Counted from the stretch's first letter, positions 45,838 to 54,864 are shown. The stretch is 64,000 nt of DNA from Streptomyces sp. NRRL S-455 (GCF_000717875.1 NZ_JOCT01000003.1:1-64000), one strand, 5' to 3'. The notes: generated by a model from the sequence alone, not told the origin. Program-made: numbers and translations.

Positions 45838-47088
45838 TCACGTACGGCGGAAATTGAGAACGGCCAGCGCGGCTGCGGCGCAGATGGCCATGGTGGTGCC
45901 CATGGCGACTGCGGTGACCTGGCCGGGCAGGCTCATGGCGGAGGCGGCGAGGCCGCCGACGAGGAATTGCAGTAGTCCTTGCAGGGAGGAGGCGGCTCCG
46001 GCGGCGGAGCCGTGGCCGCTCAGTGCCAGGGATGTGGCGTTGGCCAGCACGATGCCGAGCATGGACACCACCAGGAAAAGGCAGGTCAGCAGCAGCGGTA
46101 GCGGGAGGCCTAGCACGGCGCAGGTCAGGACGCCGGCGGAGCCGAGGGTTGCCACGGTCAGACTGACGCGCAGCAGGGTGTGCTCGTCGGCGGCGCGGCC
46201 GACGAGCCAGCCGCTGACCTGCCCGAGCAGCACGATGCCCAGACCGTTGAGGCCGAAGACGAGGCTGAACCGTTGGGCCGTGAGCCCGTAGGCGTCTTGC
46301 AGGACGAACGACGATCCGGAGATGTAAGCGAACACGGCGGCGAACATCAGTGCCGCGGCGAGCACGTACCGCAGGTAATGGAGGTCGGTGACCAGCGTCC
46401 GGAAGGTCCGCAGCGTCGCGCGCAGGTGGGCCGGTGCCCGCTTGGCGTCCGGAAGCGACTCGGGCAGCGCGAAGACGACCGCAAGCAGCAGGACGGCGCC
46501 GACGGCGGCGAGCACCAGGAACACCGCGCGCCAGGTGGTGAGCGCCAGCAGTTGGCCGCCGATGACGGGCGCCACGACCGGGGCGACGCCGTTGACGACC
46601 ATGAGGGTGGAGAAGAACCGGGTCATGGCGGTGCCGGAGAACAGGTCCCGCACGATGGCCCGCGCCAGGACCGTGCCCGCGGCCGCACCCAGCGACTGCA
46701 GTATCCGGCCGGCGATCAGGTAGCCGACGGTGGGCGCCAGCGCGCACCACAGCGACCCCGCCAGGTACAGCGCCATACCGGCAAGCAGCGGGCGGCGCCG
46801 GCCCCATGCGTCCGACAGTGGACCGACGATTACTTGGAAGAGGGCCAGGCCGACGACGAACGCCGTGAGGGTCATCTGAACCAGCGGCGCGCTGGTGTGC
46901 AGCTGGTGAGCCATGCTCGGCATGGCGGGTAGGTACATGTCGATCGTGAGTGCACCGAAGGCGCTCAGCGAGCCGAGCAGCAGGGCCAGCCGCGCCCGGC
47001 GCCCCAGGTTCACCGGCTTCGGGACGTCGGTGCTCTCCGCCGTGGCGACCGTCTGCCGATCTTGCGCATCACCATGAGTTATGGACAT
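45838..47088 (-). CDS. MFS drug efflux transporter, Bcr/CflA type
   Basis: A 416-residue, twelve-span major facilitator. The N-terminal TIDMYLPAMP motif and the loop motif GPLSDAWGRRRPLLAG are characteristic of the DHA1 Bcr/CflA branch, which exports antibiotics such as bicyclomycin or chloramphenicol. ATG 47088 starts MSITHGDAQ; further upstream is the operator. It is divergent from a MarR regulator, with overlapping promoter/operator sequence, so it is very probably repressed by it. Confidence 0.88.
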   Translation of the reverse strand: MSITHGDAQDRQTVATAESTDVPKPVNLGRRARLALLLGSLSAFGALTIDMYLPAMPSMAHQLHTSAPLVQMTLTAFVVGLALFQVIVGPLSDAWGRRRPLLAGMALYLAGSLWCALAPTVGYLIAGRILQSLGAAAGTVLARAIVRDLFSGTAMTRFFSTLMVVNGVAPVVAPVIGGQLLALTTWRAVFLVLAAVGAVLLLAVVFALPESLPDAKRAPAHLRATLRTFRTLVTDLHYLRYVLAAALMFAAVFAYISGSSFVLQDAYGLTAQRFSLVFGLNGLGIVLLGQVSGWLVGRAADEHTLLRVSLTVATLGSAGVLTCAVLGLPLPLLLTCLFLVVSMLGIVLANATSLALSGHGSAAGAASSLQGLLQFLVGGLAASAMSLPGQVTAVAMGTTMAICAAAALAVLNFRRT

Positions 47089-47110
47089 ATAATTATGGTG
47101 GCATAACTCA
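47075..47110. promoter_or_regulatory. MarR-type operator and divergent promoter
   Basis: A perfect 9-bp inverted repeat, TGAGTTATG (47075-47083) and CATAACTCA (47102-47110), with an 18-nt spacer containing a consensus TATAAT (47088-47093). The region is AT-rich against its surroundings and overlaps the first codons of the efflux gene. This is the expected layout for autoregulation plus efflux repression. Confidence 0.75.
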
Positions 47111-47123
47111 GTAGAGTGGTGCC

Positions 47124-47594
47124 ATGCCCCGCGACACAAAAGACGCCGTCGGCACGGACGCCGGTGGCCCGCTCGCCGACCTCGCCGACCTGATCCTCAA
47201 CGTCGGCCGACTGGTGCGTGCCCGGACTCCGGAAGGCCCGCAGGTGGTGACGCTGACCGAAACCGAGCGGCAGGTGATGCGGGTCGTCGACCTGTACCCC
47301 GGGGCCGCGCCGAGCGAGATCGCCCGCCGCACCCGGCTGCAGCGCACCAACGTCAGCACGGCGCTGCGCAGCCTCGAGGGCAAGGGGATGGTTTCCCGCG
47401 CCGCCACCAACGGCCGCGGCATCGCCGTGCGCCCGACGGAGCGCGCGGCGGCCAACCTCCGGGTGCTGCGCGCCGCCTGGGCACAGGAGCTCGCCGCTAT
47501 CCTGGGCGACGACCTCGACACGGTCCGGCAATGCACCCACCTGCTCAGCCACCTGGAACAGCGGCTCACCGCCGACGACCAAGGCGGTCCATGA
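47124..47594 (+). CDS. MarR family transcriptional regulator
   Basis: A 156-residue protein with a winged-helix domain (about residues 45-115: LTETERQVMRVVDLYPGA, SEIARRTRLQRTNVSTALRS, wing region GMVSRAATNGRGIAVRPTE) and C-terminal dimerisation helices. It lies 35 nt from and divergent to the efflux gene, with the inverted-repeat operator between. Its ligand is probably the exported drug. Confidence 0.88.
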   Translation: MPRDTKDAVGTDAGGPLADLADLILNVGRLVRARTPEGPQVVTLTETERQVMRVVDLYPGAAPSEIARRTRLQRTNVSTALRSLEGKGMVSRAATNGRGIAVRPTERAAANLRVLRAAWAQELAAILGDDLDTVRQCTHLLSHLEQRLTADDQGGP

Positions 47595-47680
47595 CCACAC
47601 GAGACCCACTGGGTCGTCGAGCATCAGTTATGGACGTCGGAGACAGCTTCGCGGGCTGCCCGAACACGAGCGGGAGAAGT

Positions 47681-47833
47681 TCAGGGGTTGCGCCACGGGC
47701 CGCGCCGCGGGACCGGGACCATCCGCATGAGTGGCGACTCGTGGCCCTCTGCGGTGTGCAGCGTGAGCGTCATGCTCTTCGGGCGGCCCTTGGTCGCCTC
47801 GGCGCCGTCCACCTTGGTGGTTCGTGGGCAGAA
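47681..47833 (-). pseudogene. C-terminal gene fragment
   Basis: On the minus strand, codons with almost all G/C third positions read TKVDGAEATKGRPKSMTLTL, then SPLMRMVPVPRRGPWRNP and a stop. No start or upstream domain remains. The family is not recognised. Confidence 0.4.
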
Positions 47834-47950
47834 CGTGGCCCTATAAGCACTGGCTGGTCGTTCCGTTCCGAGCCCCCGCGGGCCCGCAGCTCTACGGGAA
47901 ACCGCCACAGGAGCGCCACTGGATCGTCACTGCGAGCCGTATGTACCCAT

Positions 47951-48217
47951 GCCTTGTGGGACTCGCCGCACTGGGTTCCGCGCCCACCGGCTACTCGGGC
48001 CTCAAGGTTTTCCGCTCGACCCTCTGGCCCCATCACCTCGTCGCGAGCGTCGACAGACACGGGTCCGTGGCTGCGAACCCGCACTCAGCAGAACGTCATC
48101 CGCTGGGACGCCCTCGCCAGAGTGTCCGTCCACTGGAGCGAAACCGGCGACCGGGGGTCAGGCGCTACTCGATCGAGTTGTGCCTCAGCTGGCCGATCGG
48201 CCGTGATGCCCCTGGGG
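47951..48217 (+). pseudogene. frameshifted copy of the PH-like membrane protein family
   Basis: Three consecutive pieces in two frames match the 44470 protein: LVGLAALGSAPTGYSGLKVF, then (shifted) GPWLRTRTQQNVIRWDALAR, then (shifted back) RRYSIELCLSWPIGRDAPGV. At least two indels are needed and the N-terminus is lost. Confidence 0.8.
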
Positions 48218-48838
48218 TCCAGAGATGCCCACCTGTGCGGCGAACGGCTTCGCGTGCGTCGGGACCAATGCCACCAAGGCGATCCACGATTCGTCTACGA
48301 ACACCAACTCGAATCGGCCTCGCTGGAACACACCCTTCGGATTCGCACGGACTTCCAGCACTCCCGATCGCGGGGCCTCCCAATGGAGTTCGTACGCTCG
48401 ACCGCTGTTCCACAGCTTCGCGCGGTCGGCGAGGGCGAGCACCCGGCGGTCGGTGAACGCGACCACGAGCGTCGTAGCGGACAAACGTGCCGCCGTGTAG
48501 TGCGCCACCAGAAATTGCCCTGCCTGGCTCTCCCACCCCCCATGCATGCCCTTGCCAAGAGCCGCCTGTGTGAGGCCATGCTCCGCTGACTGGTGAACTC
48601 CTTCCATCGTCCGTTCAAAGCGTGTGACGGGCTTCGGTTCGCTAGGCCGCAGGAACCTCTGAACTGGCCCGGGGAGGCGGGACTTGATCCAGCGCTCCGG
48701 CTCTGACTCTTGAGGAGGCTGCCGTAGCCATAGCGGTCGCTCCGGCACCCCGGGAGCCAGTTCGCACTCGCAGACCGCAAGCAGCCGCTCGGCAGGCTGG
48801 AGGTGGGGCTGGACGTAATCACGGCAGTCTTCGTTCAC
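48185..48838 (-). CDS. hypothetical protein, paralogue of 39450
   Basis: A 217-residue soluble protein. GTG 48838 has AAGGA upstream and gives MNEDCRDYVQPHLQPAERLL. The central VAFTDRRVLALADRAK and FELVFVDESWIALVALVP strands match the 39450 protein. The 'TDRR' element is typical of PH-like domains. It overlaps the end of the pseudogene on the other strand by 33 nt. The function is unknown. Confidence 0.6.
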   Translation of the reverse strand: MNEDCRDYVQPHLQPAERLLAVCECELAPGVPERPLWLRQPPQESEPERWIKSRLPGPVQRFLRPSEPKPVTRFERTMEGVHQSAEHGLTQAALGKGMHGGWESQAGQFLVAHYTAARLSATTLVVAFTDRRVLALADRAKLWNSGRAYELHWEAPRSGVLEVRANPKGVFQRGRFELVFVDESWIALVALVPTHAKPFAAQVGISGPQGHHGRSAS

Positions 48839-48952
48839 CCTGCCTTTCCTTCTGATCACATGAGTCGTCAGCCGAAGGCATGGCCACGGCATCTAGGTTC
48901 TGCCGGCCGCCCATCACTGTCGGTTGCACCGACGATGCCAAGCACCGGCCAT

Positions 48953-49483
48953 CTACGGCCGCTGGACAGTCCCCAACACATGACCGCCGGACATGGCGAT
49001 GACGCCCCCGCGGTCCAGGTCGCCCGCGAACCAGGTAGCTTTCTCCAACCGTCCCGGCTTCGGCCGGCGTAGGCGCCAGGTCCGGGCAGCCATGGTCGCC
49101 GACCTGGGCTCCTCGGCTGTATGGGCAGCAAGCTGCACCCGTATTCCGGCTCCGTTGTTCACAGGGACGCCTTGATCACGAGCCACGACGCAGTACTGCC
49201 AGGGGCAGGACCGGAGCACAGCTTCGACGGTCCGCAGCCAGCGCAGCTTCTTGGCCGGCCCGGCCAGCAAGAAGGCAGTGGGGATCAGGAGGAACGAAGC
49301 CATCCCCTCAACAAGCTGCGCGTCGGTCTCGACGGTGCGCGCCGCGATCAGCAAGGCCATCCAGACCCCCGCTCGGACCGCGAGGTTGATGAGTGCCCTT
49401 CGGCGAGCACGCTCACATGTAAGCCGGGTCCCCGGGTCGTCAAACGCACGCTTGCCCATGGGGACGGGGGCATCCGTCTTCAA
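48953..49483 (-). CDS. two-span membrane protein, hypothetical
   Basis: A 176-residue protein. TTG 49483 is preceded by AGGAG at 8 nt. Two helices (LINLAVRAGVWMALLIAART; GMASFLLIPTAFLLAG) are followed by a soluble domain ending GGVIAMSGGHVLGTVQRP. It lies in a minus-strand run with the 49605 gene. No function is recognised. Confidence 0.55.
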   Translation of the reverse strand: MKTDAPVPMGKRAFDDPGTRLTCERARRRALINLAVRAGVWMALLIAARTVETDAQLVEGMASFLLIPTAFLLAGPAKKLRWLRTVEAVLRSCPWQYCVVARDQGVPVNNGAGIRVQLAAHTAEEPRSATMAARTWRLRRPKPGRLEKATWFAGDLDRGGVIAMSGGHVLGTVQRP

Positions 49484-49604
49484 GTGCCCTACTCCTGGAT
49501 GTCAGTTACGCGTGTGAGGGTGAACTCAAGCAACCGGTCCCTCGGGGCTCGGTGCCTGGCGATGGGGGGGGCGTCCGTGGATCACGCACCCCGCTGGTCA
49601 GCGA

Positions 49605-50948
49605 TCAGGCTCCGGTCATCTTCCCAGGGCTCACGTCAAAGTCGGACGCAAGGCCCTCCAAATGCCGCTTCACTTGACGTCCTGCCCGCTTGCTCCCCAT
49701 CAGAACTGCCAGCACGGACGCCACCGCGAGAGCAACCGTCGCTACAGTACCGACCCCAAAGGTGATCACGGCCAGGGTCACGATGCCGAGTATGAGCCCC
49801 TGCAGGACGGTGGCATTGGCGCTTGCCTCTAGAGGGGATACGGGGTGAAGGGCTCGGGTCTCGCCCGCTGCTGGGAGTTCCCAATCCGTCGAGACAAGCG
49901 CGGCGTGTGGCAGGTCGACTGAAGCGTCCGAAGACTCAAGCCATCCGGCGACATAACGCCCTCCGTCCAGAATCAGAACGGCGTAACCGACTGAACTCGC
50001 GTAAGGGAGCTGCCGAGTAGGCCGACGCCAATAGACGTGCCCCCGGACGCCCATGAGCGGTTCCCGCAGGGGCACAGGGTCGACGATGTCGTCCAGATAC
50101 AGATACATCTCGCCGAACTCTGCATTCGTTATGCGAATACAAGGCTTCAGGTATTTTGTCGCAGACGTAGACGCCGGGCGCTCGTCAAGGGCCACACCCA
50201 CCCCTGTGACACAGATGGACAGTGCGTGGAGTGATCCTTGTTGTCGCGAACGGTGAAGGCCAGCCACAGGATCCGAGCGCCAGCGACCAAAGAGGTTCAT
50301 GAACCAGCAGAAGACAAGACACCCCAGAGCCGAGAAGACGGTCCACAAGTCTGCCCGGCCGCCGATCTTCTCCTCAAGCGACTGCCGATCCCCGATAAAA
50401 AAACCCAAGTGGGGTGACGACGGTGCAAAGAGAACCCAGACCTTCTCTCCTGCTCGCGGCTTGTTGCTTGACTTCATCTCCGCTTCAAGGATCTCGGGCC
50501 TTTGATCGAACGGCACAGATACCTGCACCGTGGAACTGTAATGCCCAGTGCGCTGACTGCGTACATACTCCGTGGACAAGACCTTGTCGATCGCGGTTGT
50601 GCGCATCGCGGAACCGGCGTCAACGATCTCCCACGCTGCGTGCGCTGGAGAGAGTACCGCGTAAGCCACCAGAAACGCGGCCACCACCCAGGACCAGGAC
50701 GCGAATCCGACCCAGCCGTTGCGTTGCTCCACCCACCAGTGTTTGCCGCCCACGTCCAGGTCATTGGCGGAGCGCCGGCGGAGGAGGAGGGATCCGCCCA
50801 TCGCAGCAACTGCAGCCGCCGCTAGACAGGCGAAGAGGTCCCACCTGGGTGGGCGAGTGGAGGGCTGAATCAGGACGGCGGCGACCGCAGCAGCAATGCT
50901 GAGTCCCAACAGAGCCAAGCAACGGGCCATGGTGCTGGACCTCGTCAT
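49605..50948 (-). CDS. 447-residue membrane protein, paralogue of 52337
   Basis: Two N-terminal helices, a third near residue 80, an exported or cytoplasmic beta-rich domain (RSQRTGHYSSTVQVSVPFDQ; GEKVWVLFAPSSPHLGFF), another helix pair, a second soluble domain (YLYLDDIVDPVPLREPLMG) and two C-terminal helices. ATG 50948 has GAGGAAG 9 nt upstream. Its paralogue at 52337 has identical length and order (NQRTGNTTYSSEVEVSIPF; DEVWALYAPSSGSLGAI). Both follow remnants or copies of WXG substrate genes. The role is unknown. Confidence 0.65.
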   Translation of the reverse strand: MTRSSTMARCLALLGLSIAAAVAAVLIQPSTRPPRWDLFACLAAAAVAAMGGSLLLRRRSANDLDVGGKHWWVEQRNGWVGFASWSWVVAAFLVAYAVLSPAHAAWEIVDAGSAMRTTAIDKVLSTEYVRSQRTGHYSSTVQVSVPFDQRPEILEAEMKSSNKPRAGEKVWVLFAPSSPHLGFFIGDRQSLEEKIGGRADLWTVFSALGCLVFCWFMNLFGRWRSDPVAGLHRSRQQGSLHALSICVTGVGVALDERPASTSATKYLKPCIRITNAEFGEMYLYLDDIVDPVPLREPLMGVRGHVYWRRPTRQLPYASSVGYAVLILDGGRYVAGWLESSDASVDLPHAALVSTDWELPAAGETRALHPVSPLEASANATVLQGLILGIVTLAVITFGVGTVATVALAVASVLAVLMGSKRAGRQVKRHLEGLASDFDVSPGKMTGA

Positions 50949-50969
50949 CACCGAAATCTTCCTCAAAAA

Positions 50970-51330
50970 TGGGCAGACGACTTTCCGTAGGCCAGTCTCG
51001 ATGCTTACTCGATGGTTCGCGGAGCGTTGCGGTTGCGGTCTTCCTCCGAGAACCAGGTCTCTAACTCCTCGACCAAGTAGTCGGGACGGTTGCCCCTGGC
51101 CGTTTCTCATTCTCGGACCGCCGGCCACCGCGGCCGATCACGCCGCCAGCTCCACCTGTTATAGCGCCGCGTTGTGTTCCCCTGCGGCTACCGTGCAGGC
51201 CCGCGCCGCAGCAAGCGGGCTCCCTTCTACCACTCAGGCCTTCCCGGCCACCGGCTCCCTTACCCACCGCCCTCCTGGTGCCACAACCCTCATTACCGCA
51301 AATGCGCCACGAGAACGGCAGTACCTGGAT
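50970..51330 (-). pseudogene. remnant A of the Gly-rich T7SS substrate (copy of the 56696 gene's 3' end)
   Basis: In broken frames the minus strand reads AGLHGSRRGTQRGAITGGAG, GRGGRRSENEKRP, then EELETWFSEEDRNRNAPRTI before a stop. This matches the C-terminus of the 518-residue protein at 56696-58252. Similarity continues past the stop into non-coding DNA (plus-strand ATGGGCAGACGAC), so this is a segmental duplication rather than convergence. Confidence 0.85.
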
Positions 51331-51506
51331 GGTCACGCTGGGAAGCCCAAAGCCTCCAACGGAGGGCTGCGCCATGGTGCTGGGACTCGGCGACGGCCAG
51401 CGGACGCTTACTCAAATCGACAACAGGCGATTGGGACGACGAAATCACCTGCCTCGCCAAGTCATGCCGGTCACCGGCCGATAGGGTGCGCCACACGCAT
51501 ACCGAT

Positions 51507-51791
51507 TCAGCCCGGATGACGGGGTTGCTGGGGGTAGGCGTTCGAGTGCGGCGGGAACTGTGCGGGGGAATCGGTATCACCCTGGTTGGGGGGTGACGGG
51601 TACGGCTGCTGGATGTTTGGATAGCTCGGCTGCTGAGGCGGGTAACCCAGGTGCTGGGGGTAAGCGCCCATTCCAGGGACGGTCTGGTCCCTACCAAAGT
51701 TGCGGCGACTGCGCAGCGCAGCGAAGACGGCGACGGCGCCAATCACGGCTCCTATGCCGATGACGCCAACCACAAGGACGACGAGGCCCAT
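51507..51791 (-). CDS. small membrane protein matching a mycosin C-terminal tail
   Basis: A 94-residue protein: one helix (GLVVLVVGVIGIGAVIGAVA), a basic stop-transfer RSRRN and a Pro/Gln/Tyr-rich tail (LGYPPQQPSYPNIQQPYPSP). The same helix-RSRRN-tail order ends the subtilisin at 55253-56608. It lies after a Gly-rich-substrate remnant, as the real mycosin does. It has its own AAGGGAG 8 nt before ATG 51791, so it may still be expressed although the protease domain is gone. Confidence 0.55.
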   Translation of the reverse strand: MGLVVLVVGVIGIGAVIGAVAVFAALRSRRNFGRDQTVPGMGAYPQHLGYPPQQPSYPNIQQPYPSPPNQGDTDSPAQFPPHSNAYPQQPRHPG

Positions 51792-51879
51792 TGAGAAAAC
51801 TCCCTTCACATTCTTGTCTGGTGGGTCTCAGGAGCCCCGGTTTCCCGCACTGGCACCACCCTCATATGGGCGGTGATCA

Positions 51880-52310
51880 CACATGCTGGGGTCGGGGTGG
51901 TCTCCCCTGCTGTTTCCTTCTTCGGACCGCCGACCGTTACGGCCCCTGTGCCCGCGCCGCCTCGGCCAGCTCCGGTACCGCCCAAGCCGCCCATCACCTG
52001 TTCGGCTTCCACCGCTCGGACTTGCCGAACTGCCACCAGCAAGACCACCGCTACCGCCCGCGGGGCTGGCCGCTCCGCCAGGGGTGCAGATACGGCCATC
52101 GCTGCCTATGCCTCCGCCCGTACCCGTGACGGGACCAGTCCCCGTCCAGCCTGGAGAGATGCTGTCCACCTTCATCCCGGCCGTCGGGAGCTGCGAGCTC
52201 CTCCCCGTAATTCCACAATCATGAGGCGACGCAGGGGTTGGCTTAGTGCTGGTAGCGAGGCCCGCGCTCCAGGGTTTGGCGCGCTGCTTCTGTAACTCAG
52301 CCCCGTACTG
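51880..52310 (-). pseudogene. remnant B of the Gly-rich T7SS substrate
   Basis: The minus strand carries VDSISPGWTGTGPVTG, then GRNGRRSEEGNSRGDHPD in shifting frames, matching VDSISPGLTGASPG and GRGGRRSEDENSRGDRPD of the 56696 gene. Nucleotide similarity also covers the part coding AGS near 52240-52280. Together with the tail gene at 51507 it is a shrunken copy of the 55253-58252 pair. Confidence 0.8.
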
Positions 52311-52336
52311 CCAGACGCAAAAGCGTGCTGGCAGGG

Positions 52337-53680
52337 TCAGTTCGCGCCAGCAGATGGACCGACAGGCTCATCCTGAACCAGGAGTTCAGCCAGTTGTCGC
52401 GTGCGGCGGCTTGCGGTCACCATCCAGGCAACGGGGAGTGCCAGGACGGCAACTGAAGCCAGCAGCACAGCCCCCGTATTGCCCACACCCAGCGTCATTA
52501 GCATCAACGCCAGCAGCGCAACATGCAAGGCCACAAATCCAACGCCGTGCACTGCAGGGTCCCAAACCGGCAGTGTCCTAATTGCGCGCAGTTCACGTCC
52601 TCCGGGGAGTTCCTTCGACGCAGACACCGGCGCACCATCCGGAATTACAGAGCCAGGCGCAGCGTCAACCCATCCACGAACGTATCGGTTGCCCTGAAGA
52701 ACAAGCACGGCTTGGCGCCTAGCAGGGGCTTGAGACCCACTTCGAGGTTGCGGAGCCCAATAAAGTTGAGCCTCCCCAGAGGCGTTTTCGGCGACAGAAA
52801 CGGGATCAACAGCTCGGTCCATAAAGAGCCGCAACCGAACGCCGCCGGGTCCGTTGAGAAGCAGGCACGGATTCGGTCGGCCCGATTCCTGCCCATCCTG
52901 TGACTTCCGACCTCGGGCTGCCCCGCCTCCGACCACTGAGACTCCGAGGGATCGGACACGGCCGGCCTTCAGCGCAGGGAGTGAACTCCCGACCGTGCCG
53001 CATACCCACGCAAGGAGGGTCCACCAGGTTGTCCAGCCCGCTACCAAGAGAATCAGAGGCAGGCTGGCAGGTCCACCAGTCTTCTCCTCCAAGGCTCCCC
53101 GGTCGGTGTCAAGAATGGCTCCCAAAGATCCCGACGAAGGTGCGTACAGAGCCCAGACCTCATCACCAGCACGCATCGGCTCATCGGAGAATACCTTGCC
53201 TGAGACATCCCGACTGCCACTAGCGAACGGAATCGACACCTCGACCTCTGAGGAGTAAGTAGTGTTCCCCGTCCGCTGATTCCTGGAGTGCTCGGATGAG
53301 AGAACTCCGTGAACCTTGACCTCCGTGATGGTGTGGCCGGCCTCGGTGATCCGCCATGCGTCGGCAGAGTAAGAAAACGTTGCGTAAACCACAAGGAACA
53401 CAGGCACTATGATGAGGAACAGACCAAACCCCATCCATGCGCTACGTTGCGCCGGCCACCAATACCGGCCTCCAGAAACAACGCCTGCTTCAGAGGGCCT
53501 GCTTCGGAGGAGAGTGATGAATCCACCGGTTGCACCTACAAGAGCGACCAGAATGCAAACGAGCAAGTCCCATCGGGGCGTTACCTCAGCAGGCGCTGCA
53601 AAAGCACGTACAACGACTGCGGCAATACCCAGAGCGACCAGCGCAAGGCAAACCCTCATGGTACGGAACATATGACTCAC
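52337..53680 (-). CDS. 447-residue membrane protein, paralogue of 49605
   Basis: Membrane helices near the N-terminus (MRVCLALVALGIAAVVVRAF), a soluble beta-rich domain (SRNQRTGNTTYSSEVEVS), more helices, a second soluble domain and paired C-terminal helices. The GTG overlaps the upstream stop (GTGA), so it is translationally coupled to the WXG substrate at 53677. That coupling suggests it serves the substrate, for example as a membrane partner or immunity protein. No family is recognised. Confidence 0.7.
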   Translation of the reverse strand: MSHMFRTMRVCLALVALGIAAVVVRAFAAPAEVTPRWDLLVCILVALVGATGGFITLLRSRPSEAGVVSGGRYWWPAQRSAWMGFGLFLIIVPVFLVVYATFSYSADAWRITEAGHTITEVKVHGVLSSEHSRNQRTGNTTYSSEVEVSIPFASGSRDVSGKVFSDEPMRAGDEVWALYAPSSGSLGAILDTDRGALEEKTGGPASLPLILLVAGWTTWWTLLAWVCGTVGSSLPALKAGRVRSLGVSVVGGGAARGRKSQDGQESGRPNPCLLLNGPGGVRLRLFMDRAVDPVSVAENASGEAQLYWAPQPRSGSQAPARRQAVLVLQGNRYVRGWVDAAPGSVIPDGAPVSASKELPGGRELRAIRTLPVWDPAVHGVGFVALHVALLALMLMTLGVGNTGAVLLASVAVLALPVAWMVTASRRTRQLAELLVQDEPVGPSAGAN

Positions 53681-54864
53681 CCGAAGTCGTCCTTGATACT
53701 GCGCTGTCCCGCCGAGGGCTGCGATCGGGTCTCTGCCTTCGGTGAATCCTTCGGTTCGCCCCCATCGCTCTCGCCCCCTTTCATGGCTTCTTCAATGCGG
53801 CTGGTTGCCGCACCAGCCCCAGTGGCCCCCAGCCCTGCGGGAATTCCCTCAAAAGCTACGTCGGGACCGGTCCGTTGGGGGATGTCCGGAAAGTCATCCG
53901 GTTTTTGAACGCCATCACTTTGATGGGATGCATGATATCCCACACCACCCGCGACACCACCCCCCACGGTGCCACCGATTGCGTTTGCGAGGGCGTTGTA
54001 GCCCATCTCTTTCAAGCCATTACCGGTGGTCGGGAGGTCTCCGGTACCCATGCGAACTCCGTCTACGACGAGTCCACCTGTCACATTCCCGGTGGCGCCA
54101 CCAACGGCGCCGGATACCATGGCATCCGCCACACCGTCGCCGAATCGCCCGGCGATTTTGCCCGCGACGAACAGGCCGGGCCCGGTTCCGGCTAGAGCGC
54201 CGAGGGAGGACTGCCAAGCCGCCTCTCCAAGTTCGCCAGGAGTAATACCACCCTCATCGACTGCTGCGCTACCAATCGAGCCAGCAAAATTGCCGATTGC
54301 GTTAATTCCGACGCTCGTCAGGAACTTATGAGTCTGTGCTAGCGTCCGGAGTGTGCGGAACGCAGTACCGATCCGGCTCAGAATCCCCCCGAGGCGTCCA
54401 GCAATGCTCACGGCCCGCGCCGCCAGACGAGCAGCGTTTGCCGCCGCTGCAGCACCGCCGAATCCGAATGTAACGAAGGAGAGGGCCACACCGACGCCGA
54501 TTGAAATGCCTATCTCGGCATAGATCGCGTGGATCTCTTCGTTGCACTCCTCGATGGCATCGGCAGCCTCATCGAGCCCCTTGGCGATCTCGTTGTATTG
54601 CTCAGTAGCTTGCTCGACTGCTTTCCGAAACTCAATCCAGTGCTTCCTGAACGCATCAGCAGCAGGACCACGCCAGGTGTCCCCGACTGTCGCCTCGACA
54701 TTCTTGTCCAACGCCTGGAGGATGCCCTCGGGTCCCGCGACGTCCGACGCGAGCTTCCGCCATGCTTTGGCAGCCTGCCTCAGCTCTTCTGGTCGACCAC
54801 CAGGGCTGATGACTTCGAATCCGGCTTCGACAATCTCTTCTGCTGTCGACTCATTTCCGCTCAT
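53677..54864 (-). CDS. WXG100-headed Gly/Ala-rich T7SS substrate
   Basis: A 395-residue protein. An N-terminal WXG100 domain has the turn W64-R-G66 (GDTWRGPAADAFRKHW). Long hydrophobic and glycine-zipper-like segments follow (IGISIGVGVALSFVTFGFGG; GGTVGGGVAGGVGY), then a polar C-terminal tail. ATG 54864 overlaps the upstream stop (TGATG) and is preceded by GGGGG. The Gly-zipper region suggests a membrane-inserting effector, but this is inference. Confidence 0.75.
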   Translation of the reverse strand: MSGNESTAEEIVEAGFEVISPGGRPEELRQAAKAWRKLASDVAGPEGILQALDKNVEATVGDTWRGPAADAFRKHWIEFRKAVEQATEQYNEIAKGLDEAADAIEECNEEIHAIYAEIGISIGVGVALSFVTFGFGGAAAAANAARLAARAVSIAGRLGGILSRIGTAFRTLRTLAQTHKFLTSVGINAIGNFAGSIGSAAVDEGGITPGELGEAAWQSSLGALAGTGPGLFVAGKIAGRFGDGVADAMVSGAVGGATGNVTGGLVVDGVRMGTGDLPTTGNGLKEMGYNALANAIGGTVGGGVAGGVGYHASHQSDGVQKPDDFPDIPQRTGPDVAFEGIPAGLGATGAGAATSRIEEAMKGGESDGGEPKDSPKAETRSQPSAGQRSIKDDFG

